DNA of 64,000 bases from Burkholderia sp. 4M9327F10 (GCF_005503145.1 NZ_SCNV01000028.1:38652-102651), one strand, 5' to 3'. Positions 16,960-25,861 are shown, numbered from the stretch's first letter. Notes: generated by a model not told the origin, from the sequence alone. Numbers and translations: made by a program.

Positions 16960-17696
16960 GCGTGATTCCCTTCAGTCTGAGAGTTGGATTGAACTTCGTT
17001 TCCGCTGCTGTCGTTCAAACGGGACATGCCAGCGCCGTTGCCGGCGGCCTGGCGGGTTTGTTCGCTTGCTGCTTCCGCGCGCTCCGCTGAACGCGGCTCG
17101 CGGCCATACCAGCGCGGATAAAACTGTCGCACCGCCTCGCCGTCGAATCGCAGCGCGTGGCAGCGACCCAGCTGGAATGGCGGCTTGTCGTTTGAGTGCT
17201 CGTCTGAGGCTTGAGGTGAAGCGTTCCCTGAATCCGCTTCGTACGGCGGTTTGCCGCCATTGGTATTCCACACTTCGCCGGCGAACGCCTGAATGGCGGC
17301 CGTAGGAAGGAAAGCGCACAACTCGGTGAGATGCGTGCAACCTGCCGTGCCGCTGAGCAAACGGGCGGTTTCGCGACGGAAATTGTTGAACAGATTGAGC
17401 CCGATGAGGGCACGATAGGCGGGATTGGTGGCTTCGCACTGACCGGGATAGGGCACCCAGTCGGACGACGCTTGCGCGTCGACAACGTTGAGCTTGCGAT
17501 CGATCGTAATGCGGAGCCAGAGTTCATGGATCGGCTGACCGTTGGGCCGGACGCCCGACGCAAGCACCACATCACGTGGCTTTTGGTCGGTTAGGCACGC
17601 CTCTATGTCCCACAGGCCGTCCTCACGCTCATAGGCTTCCGCACGAATTGCGCGACGATGGCGCAACTGACGGGAAACTGGCGGGGGAAGCGGCAT
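16956..17696 (-). CDS. DUF2889-type protein coupled to sucC
   Basis: A 246-residue soluble protein. The core, about residues 1-150, matches my memory of the DUF2889 family: RHRRAIRAEAYEREDGLWDIEACLTD at the start, then LWLRITIDRKLNVVDAQA and CTHLTELCAFLPTAAIQAFAGE. This family has no established function. The C-terminal third is polar and low in complexity (Ser, Gln, Asn, Glu), probably disordered. The ATG at 17696 begins MPLPPPVSRQL; the frame continues upstream without family likeness. Its TGA overlaps the sucC ATG by four bases, a strong sign of coupled translation. Confidence 0.85.
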   Translation of the reverse strand: MPLPPPVSRQLRHRRAIRAEAYEREDGLWDIEACLTDQKPRDVVLASGVRPNGQPIHELWLRITIDRKLNVVDAQASSDWVPYPGQCEATNPAYRALIGLNLFNNFRRETARLLSGTAGCTHLTELCAFLPTAAIQAFAGEVWNTNGGKPPYEADSGNASPQASDEHSNDKPPFQLGRCHALRFDGEAVRQFYPRWYGREPRSAERAEAASEQTRQAAGNGAGMSRLNDSSGNEVQSNSQTEGNHA

Positions 17697-17867
17697 GCGG
17701 AAGGAAAAGGCCGAATTGGAAAACCATTGAATTTTAGCATACTGGATATTTGGGACAGCGCCGATTGTGCATAGCACCAATCCAGTGCGGGCGGAAGCGG
17801 CCCAGTGTCGCGTGGGGTTGCACGGTGTTGCGGGGTATTGAGCGGCGTCAGTCTGACGCCTGTCGCG

Positions 17868-18635
17868 TCAGTCGCCGGCCCACTCGTCGTCGATGCCCTT
17901 GAGGATCTTGCCGATGGTTGCGCCGGAAAAACCCCGTGCCGCAAGGAAGCGCGCTTGCCGCGCACGCTCGGCCGGTGTTTCCGGAAGCTGGCCGTACTTT
18001 TTGCGCCAGATAGCCTGGGCGCGCGCCAGTTCGGTTTCGCGCAGTTGCGCGCTCGCCTCTTCGATCAGCGTCTGGCCAACCGCATGACGCTTCAGTTCGC
18101 CGACGATACGGTTCGCGCCAAGGCGCGACGCCCGGCGGTGAATCAGGCTCTCCGCGAAGCGCGAATCTGAGAGCCAGCCTTCGCTTTCGAGCGAATCGAG
18201 CAAAGCTTCTAGAGAGTCCGTCTCTTCGACGAAGGGCATCAGCTTGCGCGAGAGTTCGGCGCGGCTGTATTCGCGGCGGGAGAGGTAGCCGAGTGCACGG
18301 CCTTTTAGCGAGCGGACAGGGCCTTTGGATTTCTCGGCGGCCCGGTCCTGGTCCGAACGCGCTTCTCCGGGTGCTCGGCGCGAGCGGGTGTAGGTGGTTT
18401 CTGCGGGCGAAGTATTGGCGTCGCCTCGTGCAGAAGGCACCGAGCCGCGCTGCGCTGAAGGCGCGCGGCCGGAAGCCTGATCGTGCGCGTCGAAAGACTC
18501 GAACGGGTCGAAAGCGTCAGCCGGGTCAGCCGGGTTAAACGAACCACGTGGACCGCGCGGACCGAATGAATCACCGTCACGCGGGCCGTCCGCATCATGT
18601 CCTGCATTGGATACAGGCCGGCCCTTGCGTATCAC
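17868..18635 (-). CDS. recX: RecX regulatory protein with long N-terminal extension
   Basis: RecX binds RecA filaments and limits recombinase activity. The C-terminal 150 residues carry the family's triple-helix repeats, starting GRALGYLSRREYSRAELSRKL and including ESEGWLSDSRFAESLIHRRA. The first 100 residues are an Asp/Gly/Pro/Phe-rich, probably disordered region absent from short RecX proteins. I chose the GTG at 18635 because it follows the recA stop by seven bases with GAGGAG ten bases ahead inside the recA end; this gives 255 residues. It is directly downstream of recA and surely cotranscribed. Confidence 0.9.
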   Translation of the reverse strand: MIRKGRPVSNAGHDADGPRDGDSFGPRGPRGSFNPADPADAFDPFESFDAHDQASGRAPSAQRGSVPSARGDANTSPAETTYTRSRRAPGEARSDQDRAAEKSKGPVRSLKGRALGYLSRREYSRAELSRKLMPFVEETDSLEALLDSLESEGWLSDSRFAESLIHRRASRLGANRIVGELKRHAVGQTLIEEASAQLRETELARAQAIWRKKYGQLPETPAERARQARFLAARGFSGATIGKILKGIDDEWAGD

Positions 18636-18642
18636 GCGACGA

Positions 18643-19713
18643 TTACTCCTCTTCGTCCGCGACTTCAGCGCCTGCGGCAGCTTCCGCCATCGCATTCACG
18701 CCCAGCGATTCACGGATGCGGTTCTCGATTTCGCGGGCGATCTCGGGATTTTCGCGCAGGAATTCGCGCGCATTGTCTTTACCTTGACCAATGCGCTCGC
18801 CGTTGTAGCTGTACCAGGCACCGGCCTTGTCGACGATCTTCGCTGCCACGCCCAGGTCGATGACTTCGCCCTGACGCGAAATGCCTTCGCCATACAGGAT
18901 GTCGAAAATCGCTTCACGGAACGGCGGCGACACCTTGTTCTTGACGACCTTCACGCGCGTTTCGTTGCCGATCACTTCGTCATTCTTCTTGATCGAGCCG
19001 ATACGGCGGATGTCCAGACGCACGGATGCGTAGAACTTGAGTGCATTACCGCCGGTGGTGGTTTCCGGGTTGCCGAACATCACGCCGATCTTCATACGGA
19101 TCTGGTTGATGAAGATGACGAGGCAGTTGGTGCGCTTGATCGTGCCGGTGAGCTTGCGCAGCGCCTGCGACATCAGACGTGCTTGCAGACCCGGCAGCGA
19201 GTCGCCCATTTCGCCTTCGATTTCGGCCTTCGGCACGAGTGCCGCAACCGAGTCGATCACGATCATGTCGATCGAGCCCGAGCGCACCAGTGCGTCGGCA
19301 ATTTCCAGCGCCTGTTCACCCGTGTCCGGTTGCGAAACCAGCAGATCAGAGACGTTCACGCCAAGCTTGCCCGCGTACTGGATGTCCAGCGCGTGTTCCG
19401 CGTCGATAAACGCTGCCGTGCCGCCGAGCTTCTGCATTTCGGCGATGACTTGCAGCGTCAGCGTGGTTTTACCCGACGATTCCGGTCCGTAGATTTCAAC
19501 CACACGGCCACGCGGCAAACCGCCGACGCCAAGCGCGATGTCGAGGCCAAGCGATCCCGTTGAGACCACCTGAATGTCTTCGACTGCCTCGCCTGCGCCG
19601 AGCCGCATGACCGACCCTTTGCCGAACTGCTTTTCGATCTGTGCGAGCGCGGCAGCGAGGGCCTTGCTCTTTTCAGCCGTCAGTCCAGCCGAGCCTTTCT
19701 TGCTTTCTTCCAT
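18643..19713 (-). CDS. recA: RecA recombinase
   Basis: DNA-dependent ATPase that forms filaments on single-stranded DNA for homologous recombination and SOS induction by LexA cleavage. The 356-residue product has the Walker A loop GPESSGKTT, the Walker B strand MIVIDSVAALVP, loop 2 FGNPETTTGGNALKFYAS and an acidic C-terminus. The ATG at 19713 follows AAAGGACG; the frame reads further upstream but lacks homology. A LexA box lies about 80 bases upstream. recX follows. Confidence 0.98.
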   Translation of the reverse strand: MEESKKGSAGLTAEKSKALAAALAQIEKQFGKGSVMRLGAGEAVEDIQVVSTGSLGLDIALGVGGLPRGRVVEIYGPESSGKTTLTLQVIAEMQKLGGTAAFIDAEHALDIQYAGKLGVNVSDLLVSQPDTGEQALEIADALVRSGSIDMIVIDSVAALVPKAEIEGEMGDSLPGLQARLMSQALRKLTGTIKRTNCLVIFINQIRMKIGVMFGNPETTTGGNALKFYASVRLDIRRIGSIKKNDEVIGNETRVKVVKNKVSPPFREAIFDILYGEGISRQGEVIDLGVAAKIVDKAGAWYSYNGERIGQGKDNAREFLRENPEIAREIENRIRESLGVNAMAEAAAGAEVADEEE

Positions 19714-19794
19714 GAATCGTCCTTTGCTATGATGAACGGCGTCTGAGGCAGATGTGCAGCCCATTCATCACGGACAGCACCCTAAACGCAGACA

Positions 19795-19810
19795 CTGTAT
19801 AAAAAAACAG
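19795..19810. promoter_or_regulatory. LexA (SOS) box of recA
   Basis: CTGT-N8-ACAG, with the central eight bases all A/T (ATAAAAAA), matches the LexA consensus of beta- and gamma-proteobacteria. It lies 82 bases upstream of the recA start on the minus strand, the expected position for SOS control. Confidence 0.88.
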
Positions 19811-19941
19811 TAGTTTTGGCAAGCACGATTCGCACATGGCGTTATTTATGTGCGGTCAATGCGCCGACTACCCACAAGAATCTCTGGAGACCGCTGCGCG
19901 CCGGGCGTTACCACGGTGCCGGCATGGCAGGCTGGCGCATC

Positions 19942-20790
19942 ATGCGAATTCTCATTGCCGAAGATGACAGCATACTCGCGGACGGTCTGATTCGATCACT
20001 CCGCCAATCGGCATACGCCGTTGATCACGTGAAGAACGGCGTCGAGGCGGATACCGCGCTGTCGGTGCAAACTTTCGACCTGCTGATTCTCGATCTCGGC
20101 CTGCCGCGCATGTCCGGGCTCGAGGTGCTGCGCCGCCTGCGGGCGCGCAACTCGAACCTGCCGGTGCTGATTCTGACCGCAGCGGATAGCGTCGACGAGC
20201 GCGTCAAAGGGCTCGACCTCGGCGCCGACGACTATATGGCCAAGCCGTTTGCCCTCAACGAACTCGAAGCCCGCGTGCGGGCGCTGACCCGGCGCGGCGC
20301 CGGCGGGGGCCCGACGGTGGTGCGGCACGGCTCGCTGTCGTTCGACCAGGTGGGGCGGATCGCGTATATCAACGACCAGGTCATCGAGCTGTCGGCACGC
20401 GAACTGGGCCTGCTCGAAGTGCTGCTGCAACGGATCGGCCGGCTCGTGTCGAAGGAGCAACTGGTCGATCACCTGTGCGAGTGGGGCGAAGAGGTCAGCA
20501 ACAACGCGATCGAAGTCTACGTGCACCGGCTGCGCAAGAAGATCGAACCGAGCGGCGTGCGCATTCTCACCGTGCGCGGCCTTGGGTACTGCCTGGAGAA
20601 GGCCGCTCAGACGGGGGCCGGCGCGAGCGCGGCGCCCGCTGGGGTGGCGTCCGGTGCAGCCACGGACGCGGCGTCGCCGGCCGCAGCGGCCAGTCCGTCC
20701 AATTCGTCGGCCGCGTCGGCGGCGCCCGCCACCGCTGCGCCCTCCTCGCCCGCATCCGCCGCGATGCCCGCGAGCCACCACTTCAAATAG
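19942..20790 (+). CDS. OmpR/PhoB-family response regulator (TctD/QseB type)
   Basis: A DNA-binding response regulator. The receiver domain (residues 1-115) has the acidic pocket EDD at 7-9, the phospho-accepting Asp51 in LILDLGLP and Lys in MAKPF; a winged-helix domain follows (about 125-222, ending LTVRGLGYCLEK). The remaining 55 or so residues are an Ala/Ser/Pro-rich tail not found in standard OmpR regulators. The frame reads back to 19816, but MRILIAEDD at 19942 is the normal start. The sensor gene starts 9 bases after its stop, so the pair forms one operon, likely for tricarboxylate or similar signal sensing by analogy with TctD/TctE. Confidence 0.9.
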   Translation: MRILIAEDDSILADGLIRSLRQSAYAVDHVKNGVEADTALSVQTFDLLILDLGLPRMSGLEVLRRLRARNSNLPVLILTAADSVDERVKGLDLGADDYMAKPFALNELEARVRALTRRGAGGGPTVVRHGSLSFDQVGRIAYINDQVIELSARELGLLEVLLQRIGRLVSKEQLVDHLCEWGEEVSNNAIEVYVHRLRKKIEPSGVRILTVRGLGYCLEKAAQTGAGASAAPAGVASGAATDAASPAAAASPSNSSAASAAPATAAPSSPASAAMPASHHFK

Positions 20791-20799
20791 AGACCGCCC

Positions 20800-22341
20800 A
20801 TGTCCGCACGCGCAGAGCGCGCCGCGGCGCCAGCGGCGGACCTCGACGACGAGGCGCGCGACGCCCGTTACGCGAACCCGTTCGCGCCGCCCGACGAAAC
20901 GGAGACCGCTGCCGCGGCGCGCCCGCGCTCGCTGTTCGGCGAAATTCTCGACTGGATGCTGGCGCCTTTGCTGCTGTTGTGGCCAATGAGCATCGCGGTG
21001 ACGTATCTGGTCGCCAAGTCGATCGCCAACGGCCCGTTCGACCGGGCCCTCGAAACCGACGCCTATGTATTGGCGCGCCAGATCCATCCGGTAAACGGGG
21101 TCGCGGTATTGTCGCTGCCTGACGCGACGCGCGATTTCCTGAGCGGGGACAACGTCGACAAGGTGTTTTATCAGGTGCTCGGCACACGCGGCGAACTGGT
21201 GGGTGGCGAGCGCGACATGCCGTTGCCGCACGAAGAAGACCGGCCACCGCCGGGGCTGGTCGAGTTTCGCGACGACATGCTGCGCGGCAACGAGATCCGC
21301 GTCGCCTACACGACCGTCGAGTTTCCGCAGACCCCGGGCGCGTTGCCCGTGCTGGTGCAGGTGGGCGAGACGCTCGACAAGCGCAGCCAGCTCGCCAACG
21401 ACATCATCAAAGGTGTGATCCTGCCGCAATTCGTGATCCTGCCGCTCGCGATCGTGCTGGTGTGGTTCGGGCTCTCGCGCGGGCTCGCGCCGCTGCACGC
21501 GCTACAGGCGCATATCCGGGCGCGCCGTCCGGACGACCTCTCGCCGCTCGAAGCCCATCGCGCGCCGCCGGAAATCGAACCGCTGGTAACGTCGTTCAAC
21601 GACCTGCTAACACGCCTTGAACAGAACATGGAGCTGCAAAAGCGCTTCATCGCCGACGCCGCCCATCAGATGAAGACCCCGCTCGCCGGTCTGCGCACTC
21701 AGGCCGAACTGGCGCTGCGCCAGGACGTGTCGGCGGAAGTGCATCGCTCCCTTGAGCAGATCGCGACAAGCTCCGAGCACGCGGCACGGCTCGTCACGCA
21801 ATTGCTGGCGCTGGCGCGCGCCGAAAACCGGCTCTCCGGGCAGATTTTTGCGCCGGTCGAAGTCACCGAGGTCGCCCGCAGTGCGGTGCGCGACTGGTTG
21901 CAGGCGGCGCTCGCCAAGCAGATGGACCTCGGCTACGAGGGACCGGACGAAGCGGTGGAAATAGACGGCAGTCTGCTGATGCTGCGCGAGATGCTCTCCA
22001 ACCTGATCGACAACGCGATCCGCTATACGCCGGCCGGCGGACGCATCACCGTGCGGGTCCGGCCCGATCCGGCGGCGCGACAGGTGCATCTGGAAGTCGA
22101 GGACACGGGTCTCGGCATCCCGGCAGCGGAGCGAGCAAGGGTGATCGAGCGCTTCTACCGGATTCTCGGGCGCGAGGGCGACGGCAGCGGACTGGGGCTC
22201 GCCATTGTCCGCGAGATTGCCACCATGCACGGCGGCACCCTGACGATCGACGACAACGTCTATCAAGCCACGCCGCGTCTGGCCGGTACGCTCGTGCGTG
22301 TCAGCTTGCTGGCACGCGAGGCGGCACGGGACTTACCCTAA
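20800..22341 (+). CDS. Sensor histidine kinase (TctE/QseC type)
   Basis: A 513-residue inner-membrane histidine kinase, partner of the regulator just upstream. After a 45-residue cytoplasmic Ala-rich start come TM1 (about 48-73), a periplasmic domain of roughly 130 residues of the 2CSK_N kind with a HEEDRPPPGLVEFRDD segment, TM2 (about 206-228) and a HAMP-like linker. The HisKA helix carries the phospho-accepting His289 in FIADAAHQMKTPLAG. The ATPase domain shows the N box NLIDNAIRYTPAGG and the G box GDGSGLGLAIVREI. The signal is unknown; tricarboxylates are a guess from the family name. Confidence 0.92.
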   Translation: MSARAERAAAPAADLDDEARDARYANPFAPPDETETAAAARPRSLFGEILDWMLAPLLLLWPMSIAVTYLVAKSIANGPFDRALETDAYVLARQIHPVNGVAVLSLPDATRDFLSGDNVDKVFYQVLGTRGELVGGERDMPLPHEEDRPPPGLVEFRDDMLRGNEIRVAYTTVEFPQTPGALPVLVQVGETLDKRSQLANDIIKGVILPQFVILPLAIVLVWFGLSRGLAPLHALQAHIRARRPDDLSPLEAHRAPPEIEPLVTSFNDLLTRLEQNMELQKRFIADAAHQMKTPLAGLRTQAELALRQDVSAEVHRSLEQIATSSEHAARLVTQLLALARAENRLSGQIFAPVEVTEVARSAVRDWLQAALAKQMDLGYEGPDEAVEIDGSLLMLREMLSNLIDNAIRYTPAGGRITVRVRPDPAARQVHLEVEDTGLGIPAAERARVIERFYRILGREGDGSGLGLAIVREIATMHGGTLTIDDNVYQATPRLAGTLVRVSLLAREAARDLP

Positions 22342-22573
22342 GCGGGCCGAGCCGAACACAATCGAGAATTCACGATGTCGTCAATTTAGGAGAAAATCTG
22401 GCATATTTAGCCATAATTTGACGGAATATAACCCCACCCACACTTACCCCATTGCGCCGTTAATTTTGAGACACAACGTCAGTAGGCCGTAAGTTTCCGC
22501 TCCAATAATCCGATTCACGGCAGCGCATTCCGGGCGCTCCCGCGTGCAGATATCAAAATATTGGAGACGACAT

Positions 22574-24232
22574 ATGGCTACCGTTGGCGGGCAAGTGTCC
22601 CACGTGCCGATGACGCACGACGAGAAGCGGGTGATCTTCGCATCGTCGCTAGGCACTGTTTTCGAGTGGTATGACTTCTACCTGGCCGGCTCACTCGCGG
22701 TCTTCATCAGCAAGAGCTTCTTCTCCGGGGTCAATCCCACAGCCGGCTTCATCTTCACGCTGCTCAGCTTCGCGGCAGGCTTTGCCGTGCGGCCGTTCGG
22801 CGCGATCGTATTCGGGCGTCTCGGCGATCTGGTGGGGCGCAAATACACGTTCCTGATCACAATCGTGATCATGGGTCTGTCGACGTTCCTGGTCGGCTTC
22901 CTGCCCGGCTACGCTTCGATCGGCATGGCATCGCCGGTGATCTTTATCGCCATGCGGCTCCTGCAGGGCCTGGCACTGGGCGGCGAGTACGGGGGCGCCG
23001 CGACCTACGTCGCGGAACATGCACCGGCCGGCCGACGCGGCTTCTACACGGCATGGATCCAGACGACGGCCACACTTGGCCTGTTCCTGTCCTTGCTGGT
23101 GATTCTCGGTGTGCGTACTTCGATCGGTGAAGACTCGTTCGGCGCATGGGGATGGCGCGTGCCGTTTCTCGCGTCGATCATCCTGCTGGGCGTGTCCGTA
23201 TGGATCCGGCTGCAACTGAATGAGTCGCCGGTGTTCGCGCGCATCAAGGCCGAAGGCAAGACGTCCAAGGCGCCGCTGACCGAGTCGTTCGGCCAATGGA
23301 AGAACCTGAAGATCGTGATTCTCGCGCTCATCGGCCTGACCGCCGGCCAGGCCGTGGTCTGGTACACGGGTCAGTTCTACACGCTGTTCTTCCTGACGCA
23401 GACGCTCAAGGTGGCCGGCCCCACCGCCAACATCCTGATCGCGCTTGCGTTGCTGATCGGCACACCGTTCTTCCTGTTCTTCGGCTCGCTGTCGGACCGG
23501 ATCGGCCGCAAGCCGATCATCATGGCCGGCCTGCTGATCGCGGCGCTGACTTACTTCCCGCTGTTCAAGGCGCTCACACACTTCACCAACCCGGCGCTCG
23601 AGACCGCAACGCAGAAGTCGCCGATTGTGGTGATCGCCAACCCGGATGAGTGTTCGTTCCAGTTCAACCCGGTGGGTACGGCGAAGTTCACCTCGTCATG
23701 CGACATTGCGAAGAGCGCGCTGTCGAAAGCGGGTTTGAACTACGACAACGTGGCGGCGCCGGCCGGGACGATCGCGCAGATCAAGGTGGGCGATACGGTT
23801 GTCAATACGTTTGACGGCAAGGCAGCGGACGCGAAGGCGCAGGGCAAGGTGTTCGACGAAACGCTCGGCTCGACGCTCAAGGCAGCGGGCTATCCGGCCA
23901 AGGCCGATCCGGCGCAGATCAACTGGCCGATGAGCGTGGTGATCCTGACCATCATGATGATCTACGTAACGATGGTGTATGGGCCGATTGCGGCGATGCT
24001 GGTGGAGATGTTCCCGACGCGGATCCGGTATACGTCGATGTCGCTGCCGTATCACATCGGCAATGGCTGGTTTGGCGGGTTCTTGCCGGCTACGGCGTTC
24101 GCCATCGTGGCGGCGAAGGGGAATATCTACTCCGGGCTTTGGTATCCGATTGTGGTTGCGCTCGCCACCTTCGTGATCGGCATGCTGTTCGTCAGGGAGA
24201 CCAAGGACTCGGATATTTATGCGAAGGATTGA
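22574..24232 (+). CDS. MHS-family MFS transporter with large periplasmic insert
   Basis: A proton-coupled symporter of the metabolite:H+ symporter group (ProP, ShiA and KgtP relatives). SLGTVFEWYDFYLAGSLA at the start, RPFGAIVFGRLGDLVGRKYT as motif A and GGEYGGAATYVAEHAP after TM4 identify the group. At 552 residues it is about 110 longer than usual: residues 337-450, between TM9 and TM10, form a soluble insert that should face the periplasm and holds two Cys (about 360 and 377). The ATG at 22574 has GGAG ahead. The substrate is unknown. It stands alone, followed by a tRNA. Confidence 0.9.
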   Translation: MATVGGQVSHVPMTHDEKRVIFASSLGTVFEWYDFYLAGSLAVFISKSFFSGVNPTAGFIFTLLSFAAGFAVRPFGAIVFGRLGDLVGRKYTFLITIVIMGLSTFLVGFLPGYASIGMASPVIFIAMRLLQGLALGGEYGGAATYVAEHAPAGRRGFYTAWIQTTATLGLFLSLLVILGVRTSIGEDSFGAWGWRVPFLASIILLGVSVWIRLQLNESPVFARIKAEGKTSKAPLTESFGQWKNLKIVILALIGLTAGQAVVWYTGQFYTLFFLTQTLKVAGPTANILIALALLIGTPFFLFFGSLSDRIGRKPIIMAGLLIAALTYFPLFKALTHFTNPALETATQKSPIVVIANPDECSFQFNPVGTAKFTSSCDIAKSALSKAGLNYDNVAAPAGTIAQIKVGDTVVNTFDGKAADAKAQGKVFDETLGSTLKAAGYPAKADPAQINWPMSVVILTIMMIYVTMVYGPIAAMLVEMFPTRIRYTSMSLPYHIGNGWFGGFLPATAFAIVAAKGNIYSGLWYPIVVALATFVIGMLFVRETKDSDIYAKD

Positions 24233-24306
24233 GGGTGGTTGCTGTTGCCTGGATGCCCGTCTGTAGCTCGGCGCATGGCGGCTGAAAATGTTGGCGGTGG
24301 GGGGGG

Positions 24307-24335
24307 TTGACAGACTCCGCCGCCATCTTCATAAT
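24307..24335 (+). promoter_or_regulatory. Sigma-70 promoter of the tRNA gene
   Basis: TTGACA (24307-24312), a 17-base spacer and CATAAT (24330-24335). The start would fall about 8-9 bases before the mature tRNA 5' end at 24351. A near-consensus promoter for a stable RNA. Confidence 0.8.
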
Positions 24336-24350
24336 CTCGCTTCTTCTTTA

Positions 24351-24427
<77 letters not shown>

Positions 24428-24438
24428 GTATTACTCGC

Positions 24439-24478
24439 AAGGCCCGCTACTCTTAACCGAGAGCGGGCCTTTCGTTTT
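24439..24478 (+). terminator. Intrinsic terminator of the tRNA gene
   Basis: A perfect 10-bp stem, AAGGCCCGCT (24439-24448) with AGCGGGCCTT (24462-24471), followed by TCGTTTT. It lies 12 bases after the CCA end. Confidence 0.85.
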
Positions 24479-24511
24479 AGTCCACCGACATGAATCAGCG
24501 GACCGCCTTGC

Positions 24512-25135
24512 TCACTCCGCCAGCCTCCCCAAATGCCGATCAATCAAGGGTGCGACGTGCGCCGCCCAAGTGTTAGCCAGATTGTGATCCCCACCCGCAA
24601 TCACATGCAGTTCCGCCCTCGGTAGCAAGCGAGCCAACCGCTCCCCCACCGCAACCGGACTAACCGGATCGGCATCGCCCCACAAAAGCAAAACCGGAAC
24701 CCCGATCGTCGGCAACAGCTCGGTCAGGTCCTCACGATAGTCCGCAAACCAGCGCGGCAACGCCGGCGCACCGGCGTGCAACGCCTCCCGCCAATCCACC
24801 CCGCCCATCGCCGCCACATCCATCCCACCCGAAGTCACGCTCAAAACGAGGTGTGTCACCAGCGAAGGCTTCTCAAGCGCTGCCCGAATCGCAACCACAC
24901 CGCCCATCGACTGGGCGATCAAAGCAGTGGGCCGATCGATATCCGCCACCACGCGCGCAACGAGGTCATCCATCCCATTCACCGCAGGATCGCGGGGAGT
25001 CGGCCCAAACCCGGGCCAACCGTAATGCACCCGCTCCCCCGGATGCTCCAGCCGGTCGGCCACCGGATGCCAGAACGACGTATTGCCAGAGGCGCCGGGC
25101 AAGAACAACAGTTTAGTTTGCGTAGAAAGATTCAC
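24512..25135 (-). CDS. Alpha/beta-fold hydrolase
   Basis: A 207-residue cytoplasmic alpha/beta-hydrolase. FLPGASGNTSFWHPV is the oxyanion strand-loop, ALIAQSMGGVVAIRAAL holds the nucleophile elbow with Ser in SMGG, LLLWGDADPVSPV supplies the acid and AGGDHNLAN the catalytic His. Substrate unknown. The start is a GTG at 25135 that overlaps the stop of an upstream membrane-protein gene (GTGA), so translation is probably coupled. Genes of this type often sit alone, so the coupling is informative. Confidence 0.85.
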   Translation of the reverse strand: MNLSTQTKLLFLPGASGNTSFWHPVADRLEHPGERVHYGWPGFGPTPRDPAVNGMDDLVARVVADIDRPTALIAQSMGGVVAIRAALEKPSLVTHLVLSVTSGGMDVAAMGGVDWREALHAGAPALPRWFADYREDLTELLPTIGVPVLLLWGDADPVSPVAVGERLARLLPRAELHVIAGGDHNLANTWAAHVAPLIDRHLGRLAE

Positions 25136-25416
25136 CGTGAACAGATCCTCATAGCTTGAACAAGCGCATCCTGGCCCGCGGAATTCTGAAAAAACGCTTC
25201 GAGGCTCGCATGCTCCTCATTCGCGACCTCCTGCAGGCAGCGCATATTATTCGATCTCACGCTCGATGGCGCTTTCACGACCGCCAATACAAACAGGGCG
25301 AGTATCAACAGCATATTCGCGATGCCGACCAGCCATTGCCAACCCGCCTCCGAAAGAAACCCTTGCCTCCGGGAAGCGACGCCATTCATTTCCGGCTTCT
25401 GCATGTCACAATCCAT
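25132..25416 (-). CDS. Small single-pass membrane protein of unknown function
   Basis: A 94-residue protein with one predicted transmembrane helix (about residues 27-47, WLVGIANMLLILALFVLAVV), a positively charged N-terminal part, which by the positive-inside rule stays cytoplasmic, and an acidic C-terminal tail of about 45 residues. AGGAG seven bases before the ATG at 25416 supports this start and marks it as a real gene. It overlaps the hydrolase gene by four bases. I do not recognise the family. Confidence 0.65.
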   Translation of the reverse strand: MDCDMQKPEMNGVASRRQGFLSEAGWQWLVGIANMLLILALFVLAVVKAPSSVRSNNMRCLQEVANEEHASLEAFFQNSAGQDALVQAMRICSR

Positions 25417-25474
25417 TTCGCACTCCTATACAGATAATTGCGATGAATACTTTGAGCAACCATCCAATACTTAA

Positions 25475-25861
25475 CTAACGAGCTATCGGCGCCAAAAAGC
25501 TGAACACGCGCTCCAGCCAGCGCACGGGCCCAAAACCATATCTTCGTCGTCGCTCCACGTATTCGCTCGTTACCGTGACTTCGGCCGGTCCATCGTCGTC
25601 GGCGGACAACCAGATGCGCTCGCCGCGCGTCACGCGAATCACGTCGCCCGCTTGCAGCCAATAGTCATATGGCGAAAACACCCGTGTCATCCAGACCCGC
25701 GAGCCCTGCGCGCGAATCTCCGAGCGCGCAGTCACTCGCCAGGACACCGTCTGTCGGGGCTCGAGGCTTAAGTGAATCACCATCTTGGGCGAGCGAATCT
25801 CGCCGGCACACGGATCATCCGGTACAGGAAAACAGTCGAACTTGCTGCTAGCGTCGTGCAT
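25475..25861 (-). CDS. DUF2917-type protein
   Basis: A 128-residue protein with a central region, about residues 20-95, that I recall as DUF2917: SLEPRQTVSWRVTARSEIRAQ, then RVWMTRVFSPYDYWLQAGD and GERIWLSADDDGPAEV. The pattern looks like a small beta-barrel, but no function is established. The ATG at 25861 is chosen because GGAG lies seven bases ahead (GGAGATGACC); an in-frame ATG six bases upstream is possible. The C-terminus is basic (ERRRRYGFG) and ends with a hydrophobic stretch. A terminator-like hairpin lies in its leader. Confidence 0.75.
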   Translation of the reverse strand: MHDASSKFDCFPVPDDPCAGEIRSPKMVIHLSLEPRQTVSWRVTARSEIRAQGSRVWMTRVFSPYDYWLQAGDVIRVTRGERIWLSADDDGPAEVTVTSEYVERRRRYGFGPVRWLERVFSFLAPIAR

